Source of the DNA: Ariolimax columbianus | Lineage: Eukaryota > Mollusca > Gastropoda > Stylommatophora > Arionidae | Direction: 5' to 3' | Length of the DNA stretch: 64,000 bases | NCBI GenBank assembly: GCA_036924085.1 | Contig: JAVGWX010000013.1 | Coordinates: forward strand, 50,994,965-51,058,964 | In this document: in pieces, positions 43,551 through 54,094 of the stretch | Layout of the letters: the number at the start of each line of letters is the position of its first letter | Numbering within the stretch: the first letter of the stretch is position 1 | Notes under the pieces: generated by a model | Told to the model about the DNA's origin: nothing | Database searches by the model: none | What the model saw: the letters and a program-made list of their open reading frames with translations, nothing else | Program-made: the position numbers and the translations under genes

Positions 43551-44300
43551 TTTGCAACCATACTTTCTCCGGAACCCAAACACTTTTGTTTCCCGGAAGC
43601 TGCCCGCAGAGTCATCGAAGCAACTCCTGCGGATTTCTAGTCGGCATCGTTTATGGTCAGAACTACGACGGTATCTGATCGTCTTCGCGCCTCTGACTTT
43701 CGTTCTTGATTAATGAAAACATTCTTGACAAGTGCTTTCGCTGTAGCTCGTCTTGCGGCGATCCAAGAATTTCACCTCTAACGCCGCAATACGAATGCCC
43801 CCGTTTGTCCCTGTTAATCATTACCGCCAGTTCCGAAAACCAACAAAATAGAACCGAGGTCCTATTCAATTATTCCATGCACCATTATTCAGGCAGCCGA
43901 GGCCTGCTTTGAACACTCTCATTTTTTCAAAGTAAACGCGCCGGCCACCCAGCACGGTGCAGCGAAGAGCACCCGTGGGAGAGAGCCGGCAGACAGTAGG
44001 GCAGGAGACAACTGGCAGTGAACCGGCGCGAGCCGCACCGCCCGCCTGCGCATGAGATCCAACTACGAGCTTTTTAACTGCAACAACTTTAATATACGCT
44101 ATTGGAGCTAGAATTACCGCGGCTGCTGGCACCAGACTTGCCCTCCAATAGATCCTCGTTAAAGGGTTTAAAGTGTAGTCATTCCAATTACGAGGCCTCG
44201 AAAGAGTCCCGTATTGTTATTTTTCGTCACTACCTCCCCGTGCCGGGAGTGGGTAAGTTGCGCGCCTGCTGCCTTCCATGGATGTGGTAGCCGTTTCTCA
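43482..44300 (-). rRNA. 18S rRNA central fragment, unit 1
   Basis: Antisense 18S covering roughly the region from GTTGAGTCAAATTAAGCCGC and TTCCGTCAATTCCTTTAAGT (near the middle of 18S) back to GATGTGGTAGCCGTTTCTCA (about 400 nt from the 18S 5' end). Universal blocks such as GAATTACCGCGGCTGCTGGC, TTAATCATTACC and GAAAGAGTCCCGTATTG are present. It lacks both ends of 18S, breaks abruptly into a minisatellite at 44301, and has changes in conserved sites (GGAGCTAGAATTACC). A pseudogene fragment of about 820 bp. Confidence 0.95.
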
Positions 44301-44301
44301 T

Positions 44302-44645
44302 GCCTGACCGGACTAGCGTCTCAGTTCCCCCTGGTCAGTATGTTGTGCCTGACTGGACTAGCGTCTCAGTTCCCCCTGGTCAGTATGTTGTGCCTGACCG
44401 GACTAGCGTCTCAGTTCCCCCTGGTCAGTATGTTGTGCCTGACCGGACTAGCGTCTCAGTTCCCCCTGGTCAGTATGTTGTGCCTGACCGGACTAGTCTC
44501 TCAGTTCCCACTGGTCAGTGTGTTGTGCCTGACCGGACTTGTGTCTCAGTTCCCCCTGGTCAGTATGTTGTGCCTGACCGGACTAGCGTCTCAGTTCCTC
44601 CTGGTCAGTATGTTGTGCCTGACCGGACTAGCGTCTCAGTTTCCC
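44302..44645. repeat. Minisatellite, 45 bp x 7.6, fused to 18S
   Basis: Unit CTGACCGGACTAGCGTCTCA plus GTTCCCCCTGGTCAGTATGTTGTGC. Unit 2 has 5.7 copies at 48064-48318. The multiple-of-three period yields open plus frames that are by-products. Confidence 0.95.
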
Positions 44646-44689
44646 TTTGGAATTTTATAAATGATCTATAACAATTATTGTAACTCCTT

Positions 44690-44855
44690 TGCTGAAGTCT
44701 GATGTGTGAGACCAAACGGTGCAAATATCGTTAGTAAAGCTGTAAACTACGACACAACGCAATCCGTTCTCCGGACTACATCCTTCTACTTACAAAGCTA
44801 TTCTTAGAGCTTGGTAGCGGGACCTTCAGAATGACAAAGAATAAGAAGAATTGGA
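44690..44855 (+). mobile_element. SINE-1 3' half, unit 1
   Basis: GCTGAAGTCTGATGTGTGAG through GCTTGGTAGCGGGACCTTCA to AAGAATAAGAAGAA corresponds to the SINE-1 distal part with a GAA-like tail. Confidence 0.78.
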
Positions 44856-44900
44856 AGTACAAATATTGATTTCGGTTTGTAAATAATTAAATGAGAGGAA

Positions 44901-45235
44901 GGGGTCAAGATGCTGAGCAGCGCATGAGCTGCAGTGGTCAGCGACCCATAGCTGACTGCTAGCATCAGGGCCAGCGAACCAGACCCTTCTACACCTCCAC
45001 GCGGTGATCCTGGATAAGAGGCTCCAGTAGTGCATATTGGCTAAGGAGAAGGGATCGAATAGGGAATGCTAACCCGGTACGCAAAAAATGCTTGCTGAAG
45101 TCGGATTCATAGGAACGAAAGTCAAGCTATAAACTATGACACAACGAATTCCGTTCTCTGGACTACATTCTGCTACTTAAGCCCTTCCAGGGTTAGGTAG
45201 CGGGAGATTAGAAACGAACGAGGCCAAGGCAAACC
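44901..45235 (+). mobile_element. SINE-1, complete, unit 1, with 12-bp TSD
   Basis: Starts GGGGTCAAGATGCTGAGC and ends GAACGAGGCCAAGGC. Flanked by AAATGAGAGGAA (44889-44900) and AAATAAGAGGAA (45236-45247). The same copy with the same flanks is in unit 2 at about 48573-48907, so it inserted before the large duplication. Confidence 0.9.
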
Positions 45236-45279
45236 AAATAAGAGGAAAAGAAAAATCGATCATTATCTGCTCTAGTTAT

Positions 45280-45560
45280 GTACACAGGTCCTGGAAACAA
45301 TACAAGAAATGTATAAATGCAATGGTAGAGCACTTGCATATCAATGCAAAAGTACTGGGTTTAATTCCGTGTAAAGTTAGCTCTATACTACCCAGCTGTA
45401 AGTTGGTACCGGAACTGAATGCTAAGGAAGGAAAAAGGCAGCAATGCATGGAACTGGCCACCCCATCACACAAAGATCTGGGTTAGTAAAACAGAGAGTC
45501 TACCACTTCTTCTCCGACAATGGTTTCTCAATGGGACTTTATTCACCTTTATAGCAGGCA
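45280..45560 (+). mobile_element. SINE-4, tRNA-like, spans the unit junction
   Basis: GCAATGGTAGAGCACTTGCA (A-box region) and ACTGGGTTTAATTCCGTG (degenerate B box) head the element. CCCAGCTGTAAGTTGGTACC, GAACTGGCCACCCCATCACA and a CACCTTTAT tail follow, in parallel with 53872-54090. The duplication boundary chosen at 45465 falls inside it. Confidence 0.7.
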
Positions 45561-46385
45561 CTGCTGCCTGTGAGGAAGTGCCAGTTTCTATTGTACTTCT
45601 TCTTCATCTTACGCTGTTTACAGCGATATTTACGTTGCACTGTTTTAATTTGTTAGCCAGTGGCTCAGTGCATCCGATTTCAACAGGCGTTTCTGTAGGG
45701 TTCCCTCTTTAGCCTTTGGCTGTCCCCAGCCTAACTGCAAGGCAGCAGTTGTTTTTGGCCAGAGTTGTCTCTCTTAGGAAGTTGTCTTGCAGGACTATCG
45801 AGTCTTCCCTACTCGTGTCTATAGCGTTTGGCAATGATATGATGAACTATGTACTAGTTTGTACTATCCCGGAAGAGAGGCAGTCCAGTGTGACTTTTTC
45901 CCAGGATCGTCACGTCCTGCCAGAAACGTAGCATATGCATATGAGTGAGGTATCTTTTGCTCGTTTTATTTTCTCGGCTCATCTGCAGTGATGGTACGCC
46001 TAGGATTCCCCGCCACCCGGGAGCTTGTCACCATAGGGCAGGAGGTGCAATGTCCGCTGGACTGCATCTCTTCTGCTTCCATTGGAATGACTGATAGCAG
46101 ACAGATGCAAAGAGCGAGGAAGGAGTGCATTTTACCAGGTGCATTTCTGCGGCTCGAACGGGCCGGGACGCAAGCCCCCAGCCAAGCCCCGGTGCTGAAA
46201 TTTTGTTCGGGATTCTGGCTTAGAGGCGTTCGGCCGTAATCCCTCAGATGGTAGCTTATCAGCCAAGCACGTGGACCAAATGTCAGCGACCTGTGATTCC
46301 TCTCGAAATAGTGCATTTGACCAGGTGACAAGCCTAGTCTTGCACGGAGATGTTGTTCGCCTGGGGAGCGGACATATCTCATGGT

Positions 46386-46842
46386 AAAGGGTTGAGTCTC
46401 AGCAGTTCGCAGTGAGGTAGCTGATCTACTGCTTAGGGCACCCCGACCCAGAACTAAGTCTTCTACAAATGATTTCATACCTCATCGCCGTATGGGGTGA
46501 ATATCGAGCAGCTTCCCGCCCGCTTTGATCAGCGGACGGCAGAGACCTCATTCTGCGGCTTGACCGGGCGGGGCTGGAGCGTGGGCCCCAGGTCCCCACC
46601 ATGTCGAAGCCTCCCTTTGCATTCGTGCTGAGCTGCTTGTGGTTGGGATTTTGGCTTAGAGGTGTTCGGCCGTAATCCCTCACCTCGCACCGTTGGCTTA
46701 TCAGCCTAGTACGGGAACCAAATGTCTGCGGCTCCTCTCGAGTTTAGCAGGATTACCGTAGCAACGCCCTGTCATTAGTAGGGTAAAACTGACCTGTCTT
46801 CCGAAGGTCTATTTCCAGCACCCGTTCAATATTAGACAGAAC
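46386..46842 (-). rRNA. 28S rRNA 3'-end fragment, unit 2 (pseudogene)
   Basis: Same 28S terminal blocks as 42620-43075, including TTAGAGGTGTTCGGCCGTAA, AGCAGGATTACCGTAGCAAC and TAGTAGGGTAAAACTGACCT. Confidence 0.82.
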
Positions 46843-47243
46843 GTATCAATAGAGGGCTTTTAGTTTGTCAATGGCCAAGTTTCTGGAGCCTGCGATTTCT
46901 GCATGGTGAAGACCAGATTACCGTAGCAGGCGCTCTTTCATTTGGGGGTTAGGAGACTGACCTGTCTTACGTGGGTCTAATACCAGCACGTTCACTATTA
47001 GACCCCACGAAGGTGCTCTCTTTTGACAGTCATTCTACAGTATTGGCGTGTTAAGTCAATTTAAGCCTCAGGTTCCACTCCTGATAGTGCTGTTCCGTCA
47101 ATTCCTTTATCAAACACTGAATGCAGACCAACTGAGCCACAGAAAGCATAACCCCAGATTTCTGAGGGTCTAGATCCAGCACCAGTTCCACATTAGACCC
47201 AAGGAAAGTGGTCTCGGCATGTCAGTCATTTCAGTGTTGGCCG

Positions 47244-47264
47244 TGTTGAGTCAAATTAAGCCGC

Positions 47265-47313
<49 letters not shown>

Positions 47314-48062
47314 TTTGCAACTATACTTCCCCCGGAACCCAAAAACTTTGGTTTCCCGGAAGCTGCCCGCAGAGTCATCGAAGCAACTCCTGCGGATCGC
47401 TAGTCGGCATCGTTTATGGTCAGAACTACGACGGTATCTGATCGTCTTCGCGCCTCTGACTTTCGTTCTTGATTAATGAAAACATTCTTGACAAATGCTT
47501 TCGCAGTAGCTCGTCTTGCAGCGATCCAAGAATTTCACCTCTAACGCCGCAATACTAATACCCCCGTTTGTCCCTGTTAATCATTACCGCCAGTTCCGAA
47601 AACCAACAAAATAGAACCGAGGTCCTATTCCATTATTCCATGCACCATTATTCATGCAACCGAGGCCTGCTTTGAACACTCTCATTTTTTCAAAGTAAAC
47701 GCGCCGGCCACCCAGGACGCTCAGCGAAGAGCACCCATGGGAGAGAGCCGGCAGACGGTAGGGCAGGAGACAACGGGCAGTGAACCGGCGCGAGCCGGAC
47801 CGCCCGCCTGCGCCTGAGATCCAACTAGGAGCTTTTTAACTGCAACAACTTTAATATACGCTATTGGAGCTGGAATTACCGCGGCTGCTGGCACCAGACT
47901 TGCCCTCCAATAGATCCTCGTTAAAGGGTTTAAAGTGTAGTTATTCCAATTACGGGGCCTCGAAAGAGTCCCGTATTGTTATTTTTCGTCACTACCTCCC
48001 CGTACCGGGAGTGGGTAAGTTGTGCGCCTGCTGCCTTCCTTGGATGTGGTAGCTGTTTCTCA
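47244..48062 (-). rRNA. 18S rRNA central fragment, unit 2
   Basis: Same extent and same junction to the 45-bp array as in unit 1. Some sites are closer to functional 18S than unit 1 (GGAGCTGGAATTACC, GGATCGCTAGTCGGCATCG), others further (CAACTAGGAGC, GTAGCTGTTTCTCA). The two copies have decayed independently, consistent with no selection. Confidence 0.95.
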
Positions 48063-49136
48063 TGCCTGACCGGACTAGCGTCTCAGTTCCCCCTGGTCAG
48101 TATGTTGTGCCTGACCGGACTAGCGTCTCAGTTCCCCCTGGTCAGTATGTTGTGCCTGACCGGACTAGCGTCTCAGTTCCCCCTGGTCAGTATGTTGTGC
48201 CTGACCGGACTAGCGTCTCAGTTCCCCCTGGTCAGTGTGTTGTGCCTGACCGGACTAGCGTCTCAGTTCCTCCTGGTCAGTATGTGGTGCCTGACCGGAC
48301 TAGCGTCTCAGTTTCCCTTTGGAATTTTATAAATGATCTATAACAATTATTGTAACTCCTTTGCTGAAGTCTGATGTGTGAGCCCAAACGGTGCAAATAT
48401 CGTTAGTAAAGCTGTAAACTACGACACAACGCAATCCGTTCTCCGGACTACATCCTTCTACTTGCAAAGCTATTCTTAGAGCTTGGTAGCGGGACCTTCA
48501 GAATGACAAAGAATAAGAAGAATTGGAAGTACAAATATTGATTTCGGTTTGTAAATAATTAAATGAGAGGAAGGGGTCAAGATGCTGAGCAGCGCATGAG
48601 CTGCAGTGGTCAGCGACCCATAGATGACTGCTAGCATCAGGGCCAGCGAACCAGACCCTTCTACACCTCCACGCGGTGATCCTGGATAAGAGGCTGCAGT
48701 AGTGCATATTGGCTAAGGAGAAGGGATCGAATAGGGAATGCTAACCCGGTACGCAAAAAATGCTTGCTGAAGTCGGATTAGTAGGACCGAAAGTCAAGCT
48801 ATAAACTATGACACAACGAATTCCGTTCTCTGGACTACATTCTGCTACTTAAGCCCTTCCAGGGTTAGGTAGCGGGAGATTTAGAACGAACGAGGCCAAG
48901 GCAAGCCAAATAAGAGGAACAGAAAAATCGATCATTATCTGCTCTAGTTATGTACACAGGTCCTGGAAACGATACAAGAAATGTATAAATGCAATGGTAG
49001 AGCACTTGCATATCAATGCAAAAGTACTGGGTTTAATTCCGTGTAAAGTTAGCTCTATACTACCCAGCTGCAAGTTGGTACCGGAACTGAATGCTAAGGA
49101 AGGAAAAAGGCAGCAATGCATGGAACTGGCCACCCC

Positions 49137-49259
49137 ATCACACAAAGATCTGGGTTAGTAAAACAGAGGGTCTACCACTTCTTCTCCGACGACGGTTACT
49201 TTATTCACCTTTATAGCAGGCACTGCTGCCTGTGAGGAAGTGCCAGTTTCTATTGTACT
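49137..49259. repeat. rDNA-chimera unit 3, first 123 bp
   Basis: ATCACACAAAGATCTGG to TTCTATTGTACTA matches the start of units 1 and 2, with a short deletion near 49195. Similarity stops at 49259, just before the (TTC)n/CGTACGC motif. Confidence 0.9.
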
Positions 49260-49547
49260 ACATCTATGATTTTTAAAAACTGCAGTTACCTGCTATTTTT
49301 TATCGCTTCTTTTTCTCAAATAAAATTGAAGTCAGGTACCAATTTTCTACAAGGTAGAATACAGTGTGTCGATATGCAGGTAGTACATTACTAACTCAGA
49401 AACAACCTATTTACTGGTCAAGCAGGGAAGTAACTTCTGATTCGAAACGATCAGTGGGAAGATACAGTTTTGCAGTTGTTTCCCATTTCGTTGCAAGTGA
49501 ACAATTAATAGAACAGAGCGATACAGATTTATAACCAAGACAAAGGA
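49260..49547. other. Unassigned sequence
   Basis: Nothing recognised. Confidence 0.4.
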
Positions 49548-49860
49548 ATAGCTCCCCTGTCCCACAGATAGCATTTCGTAAGAGGCTACTAGCTGCGTGA
49601 CATGCTATAACACGGGAGATAGTTTAGTGGTTTGTTAAGAGCAGCAGAGATGGCGTCTAACAGGCTGCGGGTATTCTTTGCTCTAGTGTTTGAGTCTATT
49701 AAGATGAACTCGTACATCGGTTAACCACCCTTCACAGCTGAGTAATAAGCTGCTCGAGCCTAGCCCGCTAAGTAGGACATCCTCCTCCTGGTGACATCCA
49801 GCTCATGCCAGAGCTGGGACCTGCACAGGAGCTTATGCCACTGCAGAAGTACAGGTGGAC
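49548..49860. repeat. Dispersed repeat R-D, copy 3
   Basis: Matches 27187-27512, including AGAGATGGCGTCTAACAGGC, AAGCTGCTCGAGCCTAGCCC and GGGACCTGCACAGG. Confidence 0.75.
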
Positions 49861-50099
49861 TAATACAAAGACTAAGACACAGATGCGAATTTTTGACACT
49901 AATGTGATAAAATATAATAAATAGATAGTTACAAAGTAGGCATTGATGTTGGCGATGAAGTGTTTGAGATTTAATTGTAGCAAGTCTAGACGTGTTATAA
50001 TGAGTGGCGGCACGTTTCCTTCTTCAACAGTAAGCCAGATACTCATTTAGAGATGGGTCAACTGGGGCATATCGATAACAAGGGTTACGTTACGCAGTC

Positions 50100-50660
50100 A
50101 AAGATGCAGCAGTGACGAAGCTGACAGATACCAACGATTCATAACTGAATGTTTACATCAAGGCCAGAGACCCATAACTGGATGTTTACATCAGGGCCAG
50201 ACCCATAACTGGATGTTTACATCAGGGCCAGAGACCCATAACTGGATGTTTACATCAGGGCCAGACCCATAACTGGATGTTTACATCAGGGCCAGAGACC
50301 CATAACTGGATGTTTACATCAGGGCCAGACCCATAACTGGATGTTTACATCAGAGCCTAAGACTCATAACTGGATGCTTACATCAGGGCCTAAGACTCAT
50401 AACTGGATGTTTACATCAGGGCCTAAGACTCATACCTGGATGCAAATATTAGGATCGGTGACCCATAACTAGATGCTAACATCATAGTCAGGATACATAG
50501 CTGGTCAAATTCTGGCCCTGGAAACAGACTGCATCCTGGCAGCTTAGCTACAAGATGAAGGACCGAAGATGGAAGTCAAAACCGGGCTGAATAATGTTGT
50601 GTCGGACCGAAACGCGCATTAATTGCATCTCAACTGTAAACTACAACATAACGTAGCAAC
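50100..50660 (+). mobile_element. SINE-1 with internal module expanded
   Basis: The outer parts follow SINE-1: GATGCAGCAGTGACGAAGCT at the left and GGCAGCTTAGCTACAAG, GTGTCGGACCGAAACG, CTGTAAACTACAACATAACG at the right. The module CCATAACTGGATGTTTACAT plus CAGGGCCAGA, equivalent to CATAGCTGACTGCTAGCGTC in other copies, is repeated about ten times (50130-50450) with 27-33 bp periods. Confidence 0.8.
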
Positions 50661-50687
50661 GCCCATTTCAGGAGGAAATCAAAAAGT

Positions 50688-51140
50688 AACAGTAGTAGTA
50701 GTAGTGGAGTAGTAGTTGTAGTTGTAGTAGTAGCAGTAGTTGTGGTAGTGCTAGCAGTAGTGCTAGTAGTAGTGATAGTAATAGTAGTAGTGGTAGTAGT
50801 AGTAGTATTAGTATTAGTAGTAGTAGTGGTAGTAGTAGTAGTAGTAGTATTAGTATTAGTAGTAGTGGTAGTAGTGCTAGCAGTAGTCGTAGTAGTAGTG
50901 TTAGTAGTAGTAGTAGTAGTGGTAGTAGTGGTAGTAGTAGTGGTAGTAGTGGTAGTAGTAGTAGTGGTAGTAGTGGTAGTAGTAGTAGTGGTAGTAGTGG
51001 TAGTAGTAGTAGTGGTAGTAGTGATAGTATTAGTAGTGTTAGTATTAGTAGTAGTAATAGTAGTGGTAGCAGTAGTAGTGGTAGTATTAGTAGTAGTAGT
51101 GGTAATAATAGTAGTAGAAGTAGTGGTAATGGTAGTAGTA

Positions 51141-51171
<31 letters not shown>

Positions 51172-51201
51172 AAGTAGTAGTTGTAGTAGTAGTAGTAGTA
51201 A
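50688..51201. repeat. (GTA)n trinucleotide array with variants
   Basis: About 510 bp of AGTAGTAGT with GGT, ATT, GCT and TTG interruptions, starting 50 bp after the SINE-1 end. The minus strand reads as poly-Thr or poly-Leu and the plus as poly-Val; these are not genes. Confidence 0.96.
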
Positions 51202-51227
51202 TATTGCAGGAGTAGAAGACAAGGATG

Positions 51228-51272
51228 AAGAAGAAGAAGAAGAAGAAGAAGAAGAAGAAGAAGAAGAAGAAC
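51228..51272. repeat. (GAA)n microsatellite
   Basis: Fifteen uninterrupted GAA units just after the GTA array. Confidence 0.97.
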
Positions 51273-51299
51273 CTAGTACATTGCTGAAGATACAACACA

Positions 51300-51690
51300 G
51301 TTAATGAGCTGACAGCAGCCAGCAACTGATACCTGTTTGCTTGCATCAGGATCAGGGAGCCAGAGCTGCTTGCTTGCATCAGGGTCAGGGAGCCAGAGCT
51401 GCTTGCTTGCATCAGGGTCAGGGCACTAACGCTGACCTAGACCCCATTAGCCGTCCAAGCGAAACACGCATCACTATTGTAGTCTAGCTATGAAAACATG
51501 AACCATAGTGTGAAGGCAAACCCGGTACCGAAATAAAAGGCAGCTGAAAACAGATGTGTCAGGCCGAATCGGGCTGTAAATTTGAAGACAAATTCACAAA
51601 GTTCTTTTCATAGCGAACGCCGAAGAAGAAGAAGAAGAAGAAGAAGAAAAAGAAGACAAAAAAAGATAAAGAAGAAGAAGCTAAAGAAGA
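51300..51690 (+). mobile_element. SINE-1 relative with three-fold module and (GAA)n end
   Basis: AATGAGCTGACAGCAGCCAG opens the copy. The module CTGCTTGCTTGCATCAGGGT plus CAGGGAGCCAGAG is repeated three times (51340-51430). GCTGAAAACAGATGTGTCAG gives the core, and it ends with GAACGCCGAAGAAGAAGAAG and GAA-rich sequence to about 51690. Confidence 0.72.
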
Positions 51691-51889
51691 AGAAGATCTT
51701 GGTACTTTTGCAGCAAACATCGATCGATCTACTAGTCCACTTATTAGTCCCTCCACAAATGTTTATCAAGGATCAATAATTAATGCCACATTCGAATCTT
51801 GTATGCTGTGATCAAATGTAAAATAATGAATTGAGGTGAGAAATACGAGGAAGTGTCGATAAGTTTTTGCACTGTAGTTTTACGGAGTT

Positions 51890-52095
51890 AAGGCACAACT
51901 GAAAATTGGTGTGAACTGTAGCGCCTTACTGATGCCTTACTGATGCCCTAATAGTAGAATTCCTCAGTCTGGGCCCGGAACCGCCCTGCAGTTTAGTAAT
52001 GAAGTCTTGAACTTAACAGTGACCTCAATGCGTTAAGTAACATACACTTTAGTTTTGGATGAATATTTCGTACGATGAAGAAGAAGAAGAAGGAT
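51890..52095 (+). repeat. Short element ending in the LINE-A 3' motif
   Basis: The right end is TTCGTACGATGAAGAAGAAG (52067-52086), the same terminal motif as LINE-A at 57390-57408 and the SINE-like repeat at 41815. The 5' limit is unclear. No coding potential. Confidence 0.5.
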
Positions 52096-52932
52096 GAATA
52101 TTTTAAAAGATTAGTTCAGCTTTTCATAAAAACAAAAAACTCACACAGATCGTATGTTTTTAGGTGTTTAGCGTAAATACTTTGTTTTAATGTTGACTTT
52201 GTGTGATGGATTCTTTGATGCTCCATTTTTGTGTGTGGCAGATACGGCTTGGAGTGTACCAATTCTGCGAGCTGGCTTTCGTTAACAGACATCATTGTAT
52301 ATTTTATAGGAAAAGGGTTGCAGTAGCTTCCCTCACATCCAGAGTGTGCTGTTGAAGGTGGCTACGGGGTGGTTGTGATATGCTTGCCTTAATTTGTGTG
52401 TCGCTCAGTACTATAGCGATCACATCGATCCACCACCTCGTTAGCCCGTCCACCTTGAAAACAGCGATTTTACAAGAAGACCTTTGTAGAAATGAGATGT
52501 TTGGAGACTTGACCTGACAACTTAACTATCACAATCTGAGACACGGCCCATTCAACTTTCTTTAACTTTCTCTTCAGTTTTCTGGAAGTAAGAATTTATC
52601 AACTTCTATATTCCATGTATCGCATACTTTTTATGGGAAGTTTTCCTTCAAATGCAGTAATCTACTCCACACTCGGGAGGCGTTTGTAGTTGTGACTGGC
52701 GATGTGTGCAGTCCTAGGATCTGGAGTGTTTTAGAGAAGAGACGTATTCAAGTATCTAATACCTCATAACTAACTACTGTTTCTCGTGGATTTGTGACGT
52801 CTGCTGTTGAAGGCTGACCTGATACACCGAACAAGCCCATGTAGTTGTCTGAAGAAATGTAATAATACATCGTAGCTAGAGCGGTACTGGAAATCAAAGA
52901 TATGTAATCACAAAACAAGTAGAGCTCAGAGC

Positions 52933-52935
<3 letters not shown>
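52096..52935. other. Unassigned sequence
   Basis: About 0.84 kb without recognisable features. Confidence 0.4.
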
Positions 52936-52965
<30 letters not shown>

Positions 52966-53290
52966 TTCTTCCTCTTCTTTTTCTTTGTCCCATTCGATCA
53001 ACTGATCCTCTGCTTCTAGCCTGGTGATTTTCACGAAGGAGACCGCGTTTCAGGACTTCGCCGGACCGGACCCCGACAGCTTTTTGAGCATGGTCGCTCC
53101 TATGGGCTAGACTGCTTCTCTTTGGTCGCAGGATTTGTTCTGGTCTTTGGTCTACATAAGTAGAGAAGTCCTGCAAGATTTGTTCTGGTCTTTGGTCTAC
53201 ATAAGTAGAGAAGTTCTGCAGGATTTGTTCTGGTCTTTGGTCTACATAAGTAGAGAAGTTCTGCAGGATTTGTTCTGGTCTTTGTTTGGA
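52936..53290. repeat. (TTC)n, unknown element and 45-bp minisatellite x 3.6
   Basis: TTCTTCTTC at 52937-52965, then a short non-repetitive stretch, then units of CTGCAGGATTTGTTCTGGTC plus TTTGGTCTACATAAGTAGAGAAGTT at 53128-53290. A 202-codon minus frame (52748-53356) crosses all of this because 45 is a multiple of three; it has Arg-rich and repeat segments and no known domain. Confidence 0.85.
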
Positions 53291-53870
53291 GGCGGGCCTT
53301 AAGTCTGCAATGTACCGTTCTGAGTCTGAAAATCTTTGTCTGCACATCTCTGTCAAGTTTGTTTATGCTGTCATGTTCTGGCTTTTATTCTTTGTGCTGG
53401 TCTCTTCATTCTGTTCTTATGGATCATTTGATGAGTGTCTTCTCTCAAAGCCAAACACACGGAAGGCTACCTATGTTACGACCACAAAGCCTTCATCATG
53501 GACAATGGACAGCACAGATTAAAACACCTAACAAATGATAATAATCACCATGTGTTAGACGCATCTTACGATGTGGTTGTTTTGCCTATATTTATGTTTT
53601 TTCCTGTATGTATGTGTTTACAAAGTGGTTAATAATGAAAGGAAACCAGACGGCTAAATGGCTCCAATATAATTATTAGAAAGTGATAACTAAGTGGAGT
53701 TTCTTTCCGTCCTCAAGCACTGGCGATACATAATTACTGAATCTTGTAGTCTCAGTGTCCTTTCATATTTAGTTGGTGTTCCTAGAGTTTTCGTATTTTG
53801 ACAGCTCACCACCCATCGAGGTGGGCCATGTTAAGTATTTGAAACTAGTTAAATCACTAATTAGTTAATT
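53291..53870. other. Unassigned sequence
   Basis: Nothing recognised. Confidence 0.4.
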
Positions 53871-53871
53871 A

Positions 53872-54090
53872 GCGCAGTGGTAGAGTCCTCGCTTTTCATG
53901 ACAAACGTACGGGATTCGACTCCCGCTACCAGCAGTTTCAATCGACCCAGCTGTAAATGGGTACCTGGACGAAGGATGGGGAAGGCAAAATGCAACAAAG
54001 AAGGGAACTGGTCACCCCCATATCACAAAGCTGTGACGGTGCATCCCCGACAACAGGTTCTATTATCGAACTACCTTTACCTTTAATTCA
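53872..54090 (+). mobile_element. SINE-4, tRNA-derived, best copy
   Basis: TTAGCGCAGTGGTAGAGTCC (A box) and GGGATTCGACTCCCGCTACC (B box and T arm) form a clear tRNA-like head. CGACCCAGCTGTAAATGGGT, ACTGGTCACCCCCATATCAC and an ACCTTTACCTTTAA tail follow. Related pieces are at 1340-1490 and 45280-45560. Confidence 0.88.
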
Positions 54091-54094
54091 AGAT

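Larger units (their letters stand above)
41684..45464. repeat. rDNA-chimera tandem unit 1 (3,781 bp)
   Basis: The anchor ATCACACAAAGATCTGG recurs at 41684, 45465 and 49137. The units agree almost throughout. Contents in order: SINE-4 3' part, SINE-like repeat with LINE-A-type end, 28S pieces, 18S piece, 45-bp minisatellite, SINE-1 fragment, complete SINE-1, SINE-4 head. The length difference from unit 2 (109 bp) is mostly two extra minisatellite copies. Confidence 0.93.
45465..49136. repeat. rDNA-chimera tandem unit 2 (3,672 bp)
   Basis: Second copy of the unit, with the same module order. 28S pieces lie at about 46208-46306, 46386-46842 and 46918-47010, and the short 18S piece at 47048-47110. 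Scattered substitutions separate it from unit 1 in both repeat and rDNA-derived parts, so the duplication is not brand new. Confidence 0.93.

Noticed and set aside
43482..44300. Functional 18S rRNA gene or organellar rRNA
   Set aside because: Only the central part is present, with changes in universally conserved positions, fused to 28S pieces and a minisatellite. The sequence is nuclear-type, not mitochondrial.
50630..51412. 260-codon Thr-rich and 157-codon Val-rich frames
   Set aside because: They are direct translations of the GTA trinucleotide array.
52748..53356. 202-codon minus frame as a novel Arg-rich protein
   Set aside because: It runs through a 45-bp minisatellite and a TTC microsatellite (giving the Arg run), and no known domain or conservation is visible.
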